A stretch of 64,000 bases of DNA. It comes from Stropharia rugosoannulata. Its lineage: Eukaryota > Basidiomycota > Agaricomycetes > Agaricales > Strophariaceae. The stretch is taken from positions 3,482,001 through 3,546,000 of the forward strand of contig JANCIK010000003.1 in the NCBI GenBank assembly GCA_028532985.1, written 5' to 3'. Below the pieces are notes generated by a model. The model ran no database searches. It saw only the letters and a list, made by a program, of their open reading frames with translations, and was not told the origin of the DNA. A program made the position numbers and the translations under genes. Of this stretch, positions 24,577 through 37,695 are shown one piece after another. Each line of letters begins with the position of its first letter. Within the stretch, counting starts at the first letter, position 1.

Positions 24577-27576
24577 ATGCCAATCTCACCACTTCAAAAA
24601 ACTGCTATCGAGGAGGTTATTGCTGCGGTACTAGGCGTAGCCGATGGAAAGCGCAAACTCTCATCTATGTTTATGGACTTGGTGGACCGTATTGAGTGGG
24701 CGGACTATTACCAAGTCAGTTTCACTTTCCCAAGTTTCTTTCGTTTGAAAGGCTCATCTACCCGCTAGATAATTCCAGAACCTAGGTGCTTGAAAAATAT
24801 CCAAGCGGGTGTCGCCAGAGGGCGATATAAGGAAGCGACAGACGTGTATACCGACTTATCACTGGTCTTTTGGAACGCACTCTTCTACAATGAAACCGGT
24901 AGCCAAATAGCCTTGGACGCGGAATCTTTAAAGGTACGTAGCCTATCAACTATATGCTATGTACCGCGTCATAATCATGGACCAGAATACATTGGAGACA
25001 GAATGGAAGAGACATCCGGTCCTCCCATCGTGCCGCACATCTCCGCCTCCTTCATCGGCACAAAAGGTCCATGCGACAGACGGTGACGATTCGACAGAGG
25101 CCCTCAAAGAAGAAGAAGAAGAGGAATCGTCAGACGTCGCCACTCCTATCCCATCCACGCATCCACCGACGCCCGCTCCTGCTCCCGCTGCAACCCTACC
25201 TCCCGCGCCCACGACGCGAATCATAGCGCCTTCCAATCAGAACCGTATTGCACCGACAGCCAGCACTAGTCAGCTGCAACCACAACCAATACCTCTTCAT
25301 TCCTCACAGAAGCAGGCCACTCCTGACATCGAAGTAGACGTCGTGTCGCCAGAATCGGACGGACAAGAGGAGGCCCGAACGGCTTTTCAGGCGGAGAGGG
25401 ATCCTCTGAGCGAAGAGATCGTGAAACAGCTGGAGAAAGGGCTTCCCAGATGGCCTGGGCTTGGCGAGGAGGGCTGGATGAACGAGATAAATCCAGTATG
25501 TCTTTTCTCCCTTGACTTCATGACATTGTATAATGGAGAACAGGAGCATTACTCAGACATAGTACATGCAGTAAAATCGTATAAAGACGTTGTGTGAGCA
25601 TATGTCTTCACAATTCCTTATTTGTCAGGTGCTGATCATTAATTAGTGGGAATCGTCTTGCTGTTTGTCTGGAAGCGCTTCCGGAAGAATCGTCTCCAAG
25701 TTTAAACCTCTCAAGCACTGCCCCTCTGTCTTTGAAACAGATTGAAGTGAGTATTGTTGATTGCTCATCACGAACACATTTGATTATGTTCCATTTTAGA
25801 CCCGCGCAAGACACAAGATGTACAAAAGTTCCAAAGAATTTGACATGGACTTTGCAAGACTGTTTGAAAAAGCTCGGCGATTCCATGAACCTGGGAGTGA
25901 GGCATATGGTCGCTCACTGTTATTACAGGTAAAATGTTGTTGTGCGTATATCCGTGCTGTCAACTGAGTGCAAAGAAATACAGCGGCTTTACCAGGCGTT
26001 AACATCACCTAATCCTCCAAATCCTCCGTACGTCTCGTCGACCAACTTTGCAGCTTTGAAGGCTGGTCCGGGTAATGTCAAACCTGTGCACGGATCCGAC
26101 GGTGACGGTACGCCCAATGTGACAACCCATCGCGTCCTCACGCGAGACCGTACATTTGTGGAAGAGGTGAACTACAAGGGGTGGAAAGTTAAATTAGCCG
26201 ACTGGGTTCACCTAAGCAATCCAGATGACCCCAGTAAACCTATAATTGGACAAGTTTTCCGGTGCTGGCTGTCAGACGAAGCGTACGTCGGAGATATCTG
26301 ATATCAGGTCCCATGGACGCTGACTATGTCTTCATTCAGGGACAAGAAGGGGCAGCCTGGAATTACAGTTTCGTGGTATTACAGACCCGAGCAGGTCGGT
26401 ACCTGACTACGCCCGAGCGTCTATCTGTCCTAACCATTCTGTAGACATTCCATTATGCCAACAGGCAATTCTGGGAAGGAGAAGTATTCAAGACGAGTGC
26501 GTACCACAGTAACTTGTTACGAACTGATGTTCTGAGAACGAATCCGCATAGGCCATTTCGCCGATCACCCCGTGGAAGATATCATCGAGAAGGTCGCATG
26601 TCAGTTTACCGCGCGACATATACGCGGCCGGCCGCGCCCGCCGTTCTGGTATGTCGGCTTCCCGCTGTACGTGTGCGACTCACGGTACAACGACCGCGAC
26701 CGCATCTTCGTTCGCATCAAAAATTGGAACTCGTGCGTGCCTGAGGAAGTTCGACAGACGCCCGAGTTTATGCCTATATACCCGTTCGAGCGTACTGTTT
26801 ACCCCGTGCGCCTCCCCAGCCCGTTCCTCGTGAAGGGCTCAGGTAAGGGCGCTGCGAAAGGCCCAGGAGGTATTATTCCGGGGGGCTCTGACCAAGCGGA
26901 AGGCCCTGGCGACCCCGAGGCTGCAAGGAAGCGCACAGCGCGCAATGAGACGCCAGTCAGGAATACACTTACCGCGCCAATGGCATACCAAGTCCCCCCG
27001 CTGCCCGCATCTGTCTTGCCGTACATCGCGCCGCGCGCTGCGGGACCGGACAGGTCCGTGGTGTCGGCCGCAGGAGGGCTTGCGGCGATTGGTGGTCCAG
27101 CGCAAGTGGAAAAGCTGTCGGCTGACACGAGTGAGTTCTGGTTTATCTTTATCTTTCATCTTTATATGTGGGGTAAGAGAAGATATGGAGATGGTGAACG
27201 CGCTGGTGCTCCAACGGATGGATTAGATTGTGGCGCGTTTTGGCTGACATGTTTCAGTCGTTAAAACCTTTCATCACTTCCTGTTTTTCCGCTTTGAGTG
27301 GAACCGTGCTGACTGAGTCTACTATATGCAGCAAAATACTTTGACCGTGATCCCGAAACGGGCGAGGTTTTGTGGTTTGCAGCTCCGCCACTAAATGTTG
27401 CGCGCCCTAGAAGTGGCGCTCGTCACAGTCTGGAATACCTGCAATTCCTTGCACGCAAACGCAAACAAGGGCAGACGGGGGAGAATGATGGGGTACAGAC
27501 GAAACGCAGCCGGCCTTCTGTTACACCTACTGTAATGGAGACCACCTTGCAAGTCTTGAAGGAGATGGAATTTTGA
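24577..27576 (+). CDS. RSC-type chromatin remodelling subunit: double bromodomain plus BAH (Rsc1/Rsc2-like)
   Basis: Eleven exons encode 773 aa. Bromodomain 1 (about residues 5-105) runs from KTAIEEVIAA to DLSLVFWNALFYN, with the acetyl-lysine-contacting Asn in the last element, then LETEWKR. A Pro-rich acidic linker follows. Bromodomain 2 (about 275-370) includes EALPEESSPSLNL and ARHKMYKSSKEFDMDFARLF. The BAH domain (about 410-570) has VKLADWVHLSNPDDPSKPIIGQVFRCW, GITVSWYYRPEQT and FWYVGFPLYVCDSRYNDRD. A final motif TTKYFDRDPETGEVLWFAAPPL follows. This order is that of yeast Rsc1/Rsc2, subunits that bind acetylated nucleosomes for RSC. ATG 24577 was chosen because conserved sequence begins there. 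Intron 10 (27131-27331) is unusually long at 201 nt. Exons: 24577-24714, 24769-24933, 24986-25495, 25544-25593, 25647-25746, 25800-25928, 25984-26282, 26340-26394, 26445-26496, 26552-27130, 27332-27576. Confidence 0.93.
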
Positions 27577-28851
27577 TGGATAGCAGATATACTACTCCCT
27601 TACTGCTCTATGTTAATTGCTAATCGGCATTAATCACCACAGCGAGCCTGTTTGTTTTCGCATGAATGTTGGAAGTTTCGGAATACCATTTGGAATCGGA
27701 ATGCTACGAACTTGCTCCTGTAAGCAGACAACGCGGAACAAGTTGGCTGCGACTTACTTATGGCCACGACAGTGGAAGGCATGCGCGCTTTTGCGTATAA
27801 AGTTAACTATTTTATCTATCTATCTGTAGGTTGCGAACTTAGTGGAGCATGTTGAGTCTTGACTTCTCAACGGTAGCGCCTTGGTAGAGCCTGTGACCCT
27901 CGACATCCTTCAACGCTATTGGGCGCGATGCCCAGCTGGCTTGGTCTTGATCAAAAATTATTCATTTAACTTCCGCCAACAGTCGCCAACAGCCGCAACC
28001 CCGTTTATCCACCGGCTATCTACAAGTAATGTATATCACTATATCACCTGCTTCACTGCCTCCAACTTGATGCATACTAATTCCTCGGTGAGTAAAAGAC
28101 CTTGCTTAAGAGCAGGTTTATCATCGTCCTTCATGCTTGAAGTTGAGCTGCTATATGCATTCACTCGATGAAAATAATCTTTCTCATCCATCTGTGATAA
28201 GTTGCATAGCGCTGCCCAAACGCTCTTCAAGGGAGCCTAATTCCACTGCAAAGTCAAAGCAACTATGAGACCCTGCTCTGCTCTGTATAAGGAGATAGTA
28301 ACCATTCCGTTTTTTCTTACACCGGAAATTGTGACTTGGTTGCAACTCCTTGCAAAGGTGATCACGGTAGTATGCAGAACCACTTAAAGTTTCACTGCTG
28401 CTGACTTATCATGTCATTCAGCTAACGCTGCTGCTGCTCACATAAAAATTACTCGAAAGAACGAACCCTCAAATGTCAATGTCATGAGTGGTGTGCAGGA
28501 ATCTGTGAAGACGGGAAAGATGATCAAACTCACAATAGTCAAGGTTGCATCCCACCCGATGTAAAGCTGTTCCAAGTTCACATGGATCACAGAAAGAACC
28601 GACATGTGGGCAGTGTCTGCCGAGTGCCGTGCAGTGTCGATGCCCGCCGTGTAAACGGGGCTTTTGAAATCGCAGGCGCCCATTTTGGATGATGCGAGAT
28701 CTTGGCCCAATCACCGATCTCCCTCCGCGTGTAACATATATATCCTTACATGCCATGGTTTATCTCTGCTCCTTCTTGTTCGGATTCCTACCTCCGTCCC
28801 ACATCGATAGGGCCACCCTAGCTTCAAGTACCCTATATACCAACAAGAACG
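27577..28851. other. Intergenic before the first membrane-protein paralog
   Basis: A 1.27 kb region without a supported gene; short open frames on both strands lack splice or family support. Its last 150 bp match the promoter of the paralog at 37.7 kb (block listed separately). Confidence 0.4.
28702..28729 (+). promoter_or_regulatory. Conserved promoter block with CCAAT core, copy 1
   Basis: This 28 bp block contains a CCCAATC core. It matches 24 of 28 positions of the block at 37555-37582, and both lie a similar distance before the ATG of paralogous genes (122 and 113 bp). A TATA-like atatatat stretch follows. Confidence 0.6.
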
Positions 28852-30512
28852 ATGCGCATGTCCAGTTCCGCGCTTGTGGTGGCCGGTGCGGCGAGTCTAG
28901 GGATGGCGATGCGGCTAGAGTCGAGGGCTGCGCAAACTTCAGCAATTTGCATGTCCCAGTTCGCCTGGATGCAGAACACCAAGGGGGCTTCGCCGTGTCA
29001 AGTTACATCTTCTGTGAATGCAGTATGCAACAACGGAAGTAAGTCCCCCCTTTCGCTTTCTTTCTTTCAAGCTGTACTTGTTACTAATTTGCGTCAGATT
29101 GGATTGTTCCTGCGCTGCCTGCAAATAACTCGTATAATAACCCGTCTCCCGCAAGTGGAACTGCTAGTCTCTGTACCTGGTGCGTGGCCTCGAGGGATGT
29201 TAATGCGTATTCTAACATGCACATATACTTAGTTCATGGGCTTCTTATAACTTGATCAGTGCTTGTACCGTCTGTCAGGGAATCGGGCAGGAAACTCCTA
29301 CGTAAGGCACATTAGGTGGTCGTCCATGCAGTCAGCTTACTTTTCAATCAAGCTGGACTGTCTACTCCGCACAGTGTGCAGGATTTTTGTCCGATACGTG
29401 CGTTATTGCCTCCTTTCTTGGAAACGATGATCAACTAAGCAAGGATATCTAGCTTCTTTCCCTCAAACATTACACTACCTGACGGGGTGGCGATTCCCGC
29501 ATGGGCACAGGCTGATCGTATGTATTTCACTTGAAACTTCTGCTCCCATAGTGACTGTGATATCGTAGCGGTGACTGCATGGGACGGACAAACCTTCAAT
29601 GCATTCCAAGCACAACAAATTGCGGATGAAAGTAAGGCCTTTTTGAAATCATTTTAGGCAAATGTTCATGTGCTATCTCTAGACAAGCCCGATTTTGTGG
29701 GGGGCAGCAGCAATGGTGGTACTGCCCCAGGCCATAAATCCACAAATGTAGGAGCAATTGTGGGGGGCGTAATTGGAGGTTTGATAGTTATAGCAAGCGC
29801 AGCTCTTGCTGCCTTCTGGATTATACGTCGAAAGCAGGCGGCGGCCAACGCCCCTTCTAGTTCCTTCCGTCACCAGCCAGCATTTTCGGACGCGGGATCG
29901 GTGGTCAAGATGGGTAACGGTTCATACGCCCCAATGATGTCGCAGCCAACATCGGCGCCTACCATTAACTCAAGCCTGCGCTCGTTCCCCGCTTTTGGTA
30001 TGATGATGGAGGCTCGACCGCAAATCATACCTTCACATACACCAGTGCCCAACCACCAACAGTCTTCGTCACATAATGGAAGCAGCCCCGAGAATATCAT
30101 TGAACCGTTCACGCTTGCCCCAACTGCGGATAATCCGGATAGAAAACAAGCACTCGGCTCGCAGCCCATCTACGATCATCCATCCGCACCACCCCCAATG
30201 CGCGTTGATAGCACACGCGCCCAGACACCCCGCGGGCGCCTCAACCCGCCAGAATATACGCCCTCCTCTCCCGGAAGCGTAACCTCTTCGCTCCCAAGGC
30301 ACGCACACAAGCCATCGGTGGACACGCAACACTCACGAAGCACGTCAGCGGACATGTACGGGCATGGTCCCAGCGGGTCGGGTATGGGGAACATGAATGG
30401 CCTGCCCGCCGTGCAAGAGTCATCGCACGGCCGCAATCTGAGTGGGGAATCGCACGACTTCAAGCGCGCCGACGGCAATGTAATGGATTACAGCGCAAGC
30501 GAGATTGCTTAG
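28852..30512 (+). CDS. Single-pass membrane protein, Cys-rich ectodomain and disordered tail (paralog 1)
   Basis: Seven exons (28852-29038, 29098-29179, 29233-29301, 29353-29397, 29453-29517, 29569-29631, 29683-30512) encode 446 aa. A hydrophobic start is followed by a Cys-containing ectodomain (CMSQFAWMQNTKGASPCQV, SWASYNLISACTVCQG, TFFPSNITLPDGVAIPAWAQ). A Gly-rich stretch and one transmembrane helix at about residue 200 follow (VGAIVGGVIGGLIVIASAAL) with a stop-transfer IIRRK. The remaining 240 residues are a Ser/Pro-rich cytoplasmic tail. This layout resembles fungal plasma-membrane sensors in outline, but the ectodomain belongs to no family I can name. It is related throughout to the protein at 37696-39368. 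Confidence 0.85.
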
Positions 30513-31904
30513 TTTCCTGTTCTTCCTTTTCTCTTCTGTCTTTTTCTCGGACGCGGTTTTACGATTTTACAAGGCTCTAATCTGCTGTGGCTCTAATCTG
30601 TTGTACTACATGATATTGCGATAAGGCAAAAAAACGATACGATACGACCTCATGCCCACGGAGTATACCTGCTGTCCTGTGGGCGTTACTAATAGAACAT
30701 ATGTATTGTCTGTATATTTTAAGTACAAGATTAGAACAGTTCCATCTGTCAGATGTTGATATTAACCACATGGGCGTGGGGAGGCCGGGGCAGCTGATCC
30801 TCTCTACCGCGCACGATGAGCCTCGAGGTACGACGCGTAGACAAACTTTTCAATACAGAATGCGTAGTGAAATGTTCAAAGAGTTCATCAAAATGTCCCT
30901 GGGCGCCTATGCTTACTGATACCGGGATTATTCTGCCAAAACCTTGGTGAATGACTAATGATAGCTCGAGTACAACTGAGAAATACTGTACAAACAGAGT
31001 TAGGTGAATAGAAGACATATCCGCAGTCTTACAGTCATGTCACGGAGGATCGTTAGATGCAACCCACATTTCAAAGTTGACTGGATCGGGGGTATTTGCA
31101 GCCGTGGTCTGATATGGTCAGTATTTGTTTGCGAAGGGCCAACGAAAGGCTAGAGCGCATAGTAATACGTCCAAGTATAGTCCGCCCTTCTTTCTTCTTA
31201 CACGGAGTAAATGGAGAGGAAGTTCTTCATGAGAATGTGTGCACCAGTGCAAGGCCGGACCATATGAGTTGCCGTTGGACAGAGTGTATAGAATCCACCG
31301 GCAGCGAACTCTTAAATCCCGCGATAATTAACAGTAGCACTGCCAACCATGAGTTATCTGCTGTTGTCTGTGTTCTTCTTTATAAGCCCCGAAATGAATT
31401 CCGAGACCCGCAGAAGGTTGATCATGGCGGTACATGAGAAAATTAATTGCATAGCTTCAGATCTTATAACCAGAGCTCACAGTTTTCTTGCAGAGCAGTA
31501 GCCTGAGAGCATGGGTGAGGTGAAGTACCTAGCAGTCTTTGGTGTTTGAAAGCCAACTTTCCAGTACTCAGTGCGCCAACGGTGATGATCTGTCATCCGT
31601 TGCTTCAATTTCAATGTTCTGTCTATGCAGCGTAGCATAAATCGGCTCAGCAGCTCTCATTAATCAAATGAATCTGGGAATCACATCAGCGATCCTTCGC
31701 CTTATGAGCTGAAGAAATTTAATTAATGAGGTAACTACCTGTACTGCTGAAATTGTGCCAAATGCAGACAGTATCCTTCGAACTGGCAGTCTTATGAGCG
31801 GGCCTCAATCCATTCCAATTTGCATACACAGTTTAGTAATGTTTTTGAAATGACAAGGAATATGATTACATAGGTCAGATTGAACAGGCGTTTCGGCGCT
31901 TAAA
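30513..31904. other. Convergent intergenic, membrane paralog 1 / dehydrogenase
   Basis: 1.4 kb between two 3' ends, with no gene or RNA recognised. Confidence 0.4.
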
Positions 31905-33210
31905 TCAGATTCCAGCGCCACCAGTGACTTCCAGAGTGTGGCCAGAAACGTAGGACGCCAGAGGTGATGCCAAACTGTCGTTCATGATTAAAAAGGCGAG
32001 GTCACGCAGGAAGATAAAAACAATACACACAATAAAACAGAACCAGCGGCGTCTTCGGGTGTTCCCCCGCGCCTTAAAGGAATAAGTGGATATGCATCTG
32101 GAGCCTGGGTGGTCGTTACAGGACGTTGGGCGCCAGGGACACCAAGGGCGACCTTCTTTCCGTCAATTTCGATTGTCACTCCAGCCTCCTTCGACGCCGT
32201 GAGACTGCAAATATAGTCAGTATTACCATATCCAGATGCGAAGATGTAATCATTAAACCTACCGAGTATGAATCAGCCCGAAGGCGACAGTGTTAGCTCG
32301 AACACCGTAAGGGCCCCACTCCTTCGCGATAGTCTTGGTTAGGCCGATCACGGCAGACTTAGCAGCGGCGTAATTCGCCTGGCCTACGTTTCCGTGCAAA
32401 CCTGAGGTAGAGGAGACGTTGATAATTGAACGATTCTCTCGAGCTTCGGGCTTGAGACGGAAGTAGGGCGCAGCTTGGCGAATGAGGCGGAAGGGTGCGC
32501 GGACATGAATCTTGAGAATAATGTCGAATGTATCATCGGGAGTGGTATGTAGCATCTTGTCGAATGTGAATCCAGCATTATTCACGATGTGGTTGATCTT
32601 TCCAAACTTTCTATAGTCATGTGTATTTTTAGGTTACGTCGCTCAGTGCATCTTAATAGGTTGCAGCAGTGACTCACTGTACAGTGGCGTCCACGATCTT
32701 CTTCGGGAAGTCATCTGCTCCAACATCACCCGCAACTGAGAGAACCTCCCCTCCGTTGGCTTTGATTTCTCCTTCTACGGTTTCAAGACGTTTCGCATCA
32801 ATGCTATACGATTATCCAACCGTGTGTATGAGTAAGTCGTTCTGTAGTGGAATATGCCAGGCATGAACATACTCGCTGATGACAACCTTTGCACCTTCCT
32901 TAGCAAAAAGGAGAGCAGTTGAACGCCCAATACCCTAACAATGCCATGTTCGATACAAGAAACCTGTACAGACAAAATGCAGGAACATGCCTGGCCAGCA
33001 CCTGTAGCAAATGAACAGCATAGACGTCAGTATTGAGTCCGAACTTGAAGTATATGAAGCATTGAGTAGCCATGATATATAGCTAGCTACTTCAATGCAG
33101 CACGGCTAAAATGTCTACTAACCTGTGATAATCGCAACCTCTCCCGAAAGCAAGCCGCGTCCATAGGTATTGGTGACGTGGCCAGAGATTTGAGTGAGCC
33201 GGTCAGTCAT
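31905..33210 (-). CDS. Short-chain dehydrogenase/reductase (3-oxoacyl-ACP reductase-like)
   Basis: Seven exons (33210-33123, 33001-32991, 32934-32873, 32803-32678, 32610-32263, 32204-32031, 31974-31905) encode 292 aa. The classical SDR motifs are complete. The cofactor motif TGAGQGIG is at residues 29-36. VVISDIDAKRLE has the acidic residue after beta2 that favours NAD over NADP. GDVGADD, NNAG (106-109), Ser163 in NVSSTSG and the catalytic pair Tyr176/Lys180 in NYAAAK follow. The C-terminus reads SPLASYVSGHTLEVTGGAGI. It probably oxidises or reduces a 3-hydroxy/3-oxo acyl or alcohol substrate; the natural substrate cannot be read from sequence. Exon 2 is only 11 nt and lies inside the cofactor motif, and the following intron has a GC donor. 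It shares a divergent promoter region with the DUF6535 gene. Confidence 0.92.
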
Positions 33211-34050
33211 TACTGTAGCGAGATGTGCAGATGCTAAACGTTAAATAGTGGCGAACTAGCGAACGAAGAAACGACTGTCGACAGGAGTTCAGTTGAACGT
33301 CCTTGAACGTGGGGAAGCCTATATACGGCATTTCGGGTACCGGAGTCGTGCTTGACCGGCGAGCTTGTTGAATGTGAATTTGCAACATTGCAACACATTC
33401 ATGCATGTTTGCCAGGAGTCCACCCATGCGATATCAGCCAGAAAAAACGGAAATGGACAATGTAAAGTCAATGAATTAATTTGTGGCTACAGGTCTACAA
33501 GGCTGTATCCCGAGTGACCAAAGCAAACAAGGAACGATCCCCCTCAAACGAAAAAAGATCGTATGACATCGCCTGTCTATATTTCAATCCTGGTCGGCAG
33601 ACGCTTTCCACCTGTCAGTGAACCACACACAGGTCACTTATCGTCGAGGTCTTTCGCAGAATTTTGATTAGTGAGTCGTCGATTTTGCTCCAATTTGTCC
33701 CTCGCGCTGGGTACCAATATCGCATCATTTACAGACACGTAACTAAATCGGCCTACAGACATGTAAAGTAAATAATATCAATACATCCAGGTCAATTTTC
33801 GATCGGCTATAAGAAGGTACAGCTGAGAAACTTGCTCACGCTTCTTTCCTACTAACGCTGATCTGCTGACTTGGAATCTATATCAAGTTATTAACAGCAA
33901 TCCGTATGAGAATAGAAAACCCCATTTGTCGTGGATACTTGGTTTCAAGGTCGTGAAATGTTGAAAGAACAGTTGCCAGGTACACAGCAAAACTCAGAGT
34001 AAGGATATTTAACTGTAAGTTCTTTCTTCCTATTATCTCTATTATTGATA
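33211..34050. promoter_or_regulatory. Divergent promoter region, dehydrogenase (-) / DUF6535 gene (+)
   Basis: 840 bp between two divergent starts; no individual site could be assigned. Confidence 0.4.
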
Positions 34051-36659
34051 TGACTACCCAAGAGCCTAACGTAGGTAGAGGCGGGTTTGCCCAGCAGCTG
34101 CTACTATGTGAGAAACCAATCTCTGACCTTCCCTGAATAGGGATCAGAAGTGCATCCCGGTCTGTGGAAGTCTGGTCCGGACCCGTGCCACTTCGACCTT
34201 CCAAAACCTCAAGGAGAAAGCTGGGAGATACTATTCAAGCATTTGTATGAGAAAGACCAGGCGCGTTGCAATGCATGGAGGATTGAAGTGAACACGCATC
34301 TCATTTTTGTGAGTGTCGGCACGGTTCGCTTCTTTAACTTGCGATTTGAACATATCTTAGGCAGGCCTTCTATCAGCTGTGGACGCAGCTTTCATCGCTC
34401 TGACATATCAAACACTTTCTCCCGATCCTAATGACACTGTAATCAACCTTTTGACTGAGGCAGTCATCGCTCTTCAAAGTGCCAGAGAAGGGAGCAATTC
34501 GACGTTGTCACCAGTGTCTGATCCCTATCAACGCCAGTTCACTGCTTCTGCAACCGATATACGTATAAACGCCTGTTTTCTTATCAGCCTTGTACTCAGC
34601 CTGTCTACCGCACTTCTCAGCATTATTGGCCTTCAATGGTTGACACCACATCAGTCGTACCCAAATACCCTACTTGCCAAGGACCGACTAGCTCTAATAC
34701 ACATGCGTATGGAATCGTTCAAACTATGGAAAGTTCCCCAATTTTTTGCGGCCTTGCCTATCCTCATTCAAGCGTCTCTTATAACCTTATTTGCTGGACT
34801 TGCAAGCTTCCTTTGGAGTATCAACCCTACAGTCGCTATCATCGTCGCTGTACCCATCGTCGCAACGGTTTTCATTTTGATCATCACGACCATTCTTCCA
34901 ACAATTCAGCTGTTTCTTCTGCACCGTCCATTTCTTAGGGTAAGCCAAGAAATGCCGGTCGAATGCCCATACAGGTCTCCTCAAGCTGCAGCGTGTCGTT
35001 ATTTAGTCACTTCATCAAAGGTTGTGTTCTCGCTTTCCTCTTTCGGGTTTTTCGCCGCAGTCCGCATCCCCGTCCTGATATACTTATATACTTTTTGGTT
35101 CACAGAAAAGGCTGGGCAATGCTTTAATAGCTTTCTGGAAAGGTTTGAGCCATATCTTTCCGAGATCGCGCGCAGACTTCATCTTTACTGCTCGCGCGTG
35201 CTCGAGGCACCATTCAAGCGCCAGTTCGATTTCTTCAGTGACCTTATCACCACTCGCTTGTCACCTACTGACTACGAAAACCCTTTGGAGTACTATGACA
35301 TGCGATACGGAGAGAACTTGCCGACGTCTTCTGCAGCTAAAAGCTGGGTTGACCTTGGCTTAGCATGGCTAGATATCCGGGATGTATACTTTCGACATGG
35401 TTATAAAGGTTCTCGGTGGCTCTATAATATGGGCAGTACAGGACATTTTAGGGCAAGCAGATACTGTGATGTTGTGAACGGGTTTCGCTCTATCTTAGAG
35501 GATAACACCGCGATAACGGATGAACTTATCTCGGCTGTAATTCAGTGCACGAAGGAGCTCCCAAGGATTGGTCAAGGAAATTTAAACATCAACCTACGAG
35601 CGGTTGGCTTTTATTACTCTAGGATCCTGTATCCGGGGATAAATCCAACTTCAACTTCATTCTTTAACAGGGAGATCACGCAGATACCTACTGAAAATGA
35701 AGTTCTACGAGACGAAAATATCAAACTTGTGCTTGGATGCATCGTTCCCCATGCGTCCGAGGCTGTTTCAAGACTACGGGTGGAAATCCAGCTCCGAATT
35801 ATGGGCTATTTGCTTTCAGAGTGGTACCACATCTATCCGTGGCGATCTGAATCAAGACTCGAAGAGGTTCTTAATCCAAACAGGCTATATTTTGAAATCT
35901 ATAACGTGCAATCAGATCACGACAAGCAATGTAAGTCCTTGTCTATATGCATGGAGCTCTACCACTTATTTTGTTATATCAGTGTTCTTGCTTCAGTGGG
36001 CCCTAAACATCCATTCATTCTTTCAACACCTCTCAGGTGTCAAGGCAGCTGAGCTTGAAGATACAGCTCTGGCTCACCCAATATTCGATAAATCCCTAGT
36101 CTACTTCGTAAATTCCATATCCGGAAACGTTGATTCCCTGGCTATCACCACGTTTTCCTCCACTTTGAAATACATAACGGATACTCTCAACAACCTCCAG
36201 GATGGGGTGGACACACCAGCGTCGCATGCCTTCTTCTACTGCGCTGCTTATTGCTTCAAGGCTGTCATTGACACTCGTGTATGCGGTCTGATCTCAGAAA
36301 AGGATCTATCATGTTTCCGTCAATCTGTGTTGTCATACAGGAGAAAATATCTGGAGCCTTGTTTCGTACGGCGTGATGAAGGTGTCATTACGTACGACGG
36401 ATTGAAGATCGGAAATAGATTCTGGACTGTGTACTATAGTCGGTCGGACCCGCCTTCTTTCTCGGATACTTGGTGGATCGATATTGATGACTGGACGCCG
36501 TCAAGCTGCATGAAGGCGCTGAGATTGGAGTCGGATGCCATTGAGTGCACTGATGTGAAGACGGACTCCGACGAAGTTGTCGAAGCTAATGACCAGTGTA
36601 ATACTTCGAACACCACAGCCAGTGAATCCCATACAGCACAGGTTGACCCTGATCCATAA
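34051..36659 (+). CDS. DUF6535-family membrane protein
   Basis: Four exons (34051-34071, 34141-34308, 34361-35930, 35983-36659) encode 811 aa. The N-terminal segment matches the basidiomycete DUF6535 domain: WEILFKHLYEKDQARCNAWR, LIFAGLLSAVDAAFIALTYQ, then FLISLVLSLSTALLSIIGLQWL. Further hydrophobic segments are FFAALPILIQASLITLFAGL and IIVAVPIVATVFILIITTIL. About four to five helices therefore lie in residues 55-290. The rest is a helical cytoplasmic-looking region without known domains, ending in an acidic, Thr/Ser-rich tail. The family is large and specific to mushrooms and relatives; its function is unknown. The first exon is 21 nt and supplies MTTQEPN. Confidence 0.88.
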
Positions 36660-37695
36660 CGCGCTCGACATCAACATAGAGAGAAGGCTCAAGAGTCAAG
36701 GCAGGGGCCAAACCTTACTACCCCTACATAGAATACTTGCATCACAGCCAAATCACAGCCAACATCACGTTTTGATCATCATAATCAGCGGAGTCCGGAC
36801 CGCTTGGAGTACGTGAATGATTTCTCAAATGCCGTAATAAGTGATGGTCACGCAAACTTCACATTGGTTCAAAACTACTTTGTCAAATACTTCTAAATTA
36901 CCTCTCAAATACTTCTTGACGTTACACCTAAGCGATTGCTTGAATTTTCTGCTGTCATCAACTTAAATGTACTAGCTGAGGTCTAGTAGCGCCTGCGCCA
37001 GAGTTCTCAGCACAATCCATAGGGTACGCCGTGTTTTGACCGTGCTGCACTGTGAACATCCAAGCCACATCTTAGCTTATAGCCTGAATACTTCCCCGAG
37101 ACACCACGCACGGCATATCGGTAATCAAGCTGTACTGTTCTTGCGTGGCGGGCGCCATTAATACCATTAATGTCTTGTCAATAGAATGTCTCTAAGAAGT
37201 TCATTACCGGTTCCGAGGTCCCAATGTTAATGAAGTACACCACCGCTGAGTTTTATGTTTACGGCCTTCAGGATAATCCCTAAATGCTCATTGCTCATCA
37301 CCTCAGCATGGGCGACGTATGCACACTTGGCACCAGTTCTGGTATGTACACCTCGTGGAACACGGAGGTTTGCTCTATATTTGATGCACATAGAAGTCTC
37401 TGGATCATCATGTCAGTCACACTGTTCGTATTCTATTACGGTATGTGTGTGACTGTGGACAAAATGTGATCAAAATCAGTTACTTCTTCAAGCTTCAAGC
37501 CTAGTAAGTAACATCTTGGACACCAAAGGGAGCCAGTTTAAGACGCTGTCAAATTTGGCCCAATCGCCGACATCCCTCCACGAGCATAAATATGCCGGGT
37601 TCGTTGTTTATCTTTGCTCCTTCTTACTCGGACTCTTCCATCCCTCTTATCAGGTGTCCATAGGGCCGTTCGTCTTCTGCGAAATCAGAGGAACT
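36660..37695. other. Intergenic before the second membrane-protein paralog
   Basis: No gene is recognised. The last 150 bp are related to the region upstream of 28852. Confidence 0.4.
37555..37582 (+). promoter_or_regulatory. Conserved promoter block with CCAAT core, copy 2
   Basis: Second copy of the 28 bp block described at 28702-28729 (24 of 28 identical). It lies 113 bp before the ATG at 37696, and ataaatatg follows as a TATA-like element. A Thr/Cys-codon-like pyrimidine leader after it is also similar in both copies. Confidence 0.6.
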
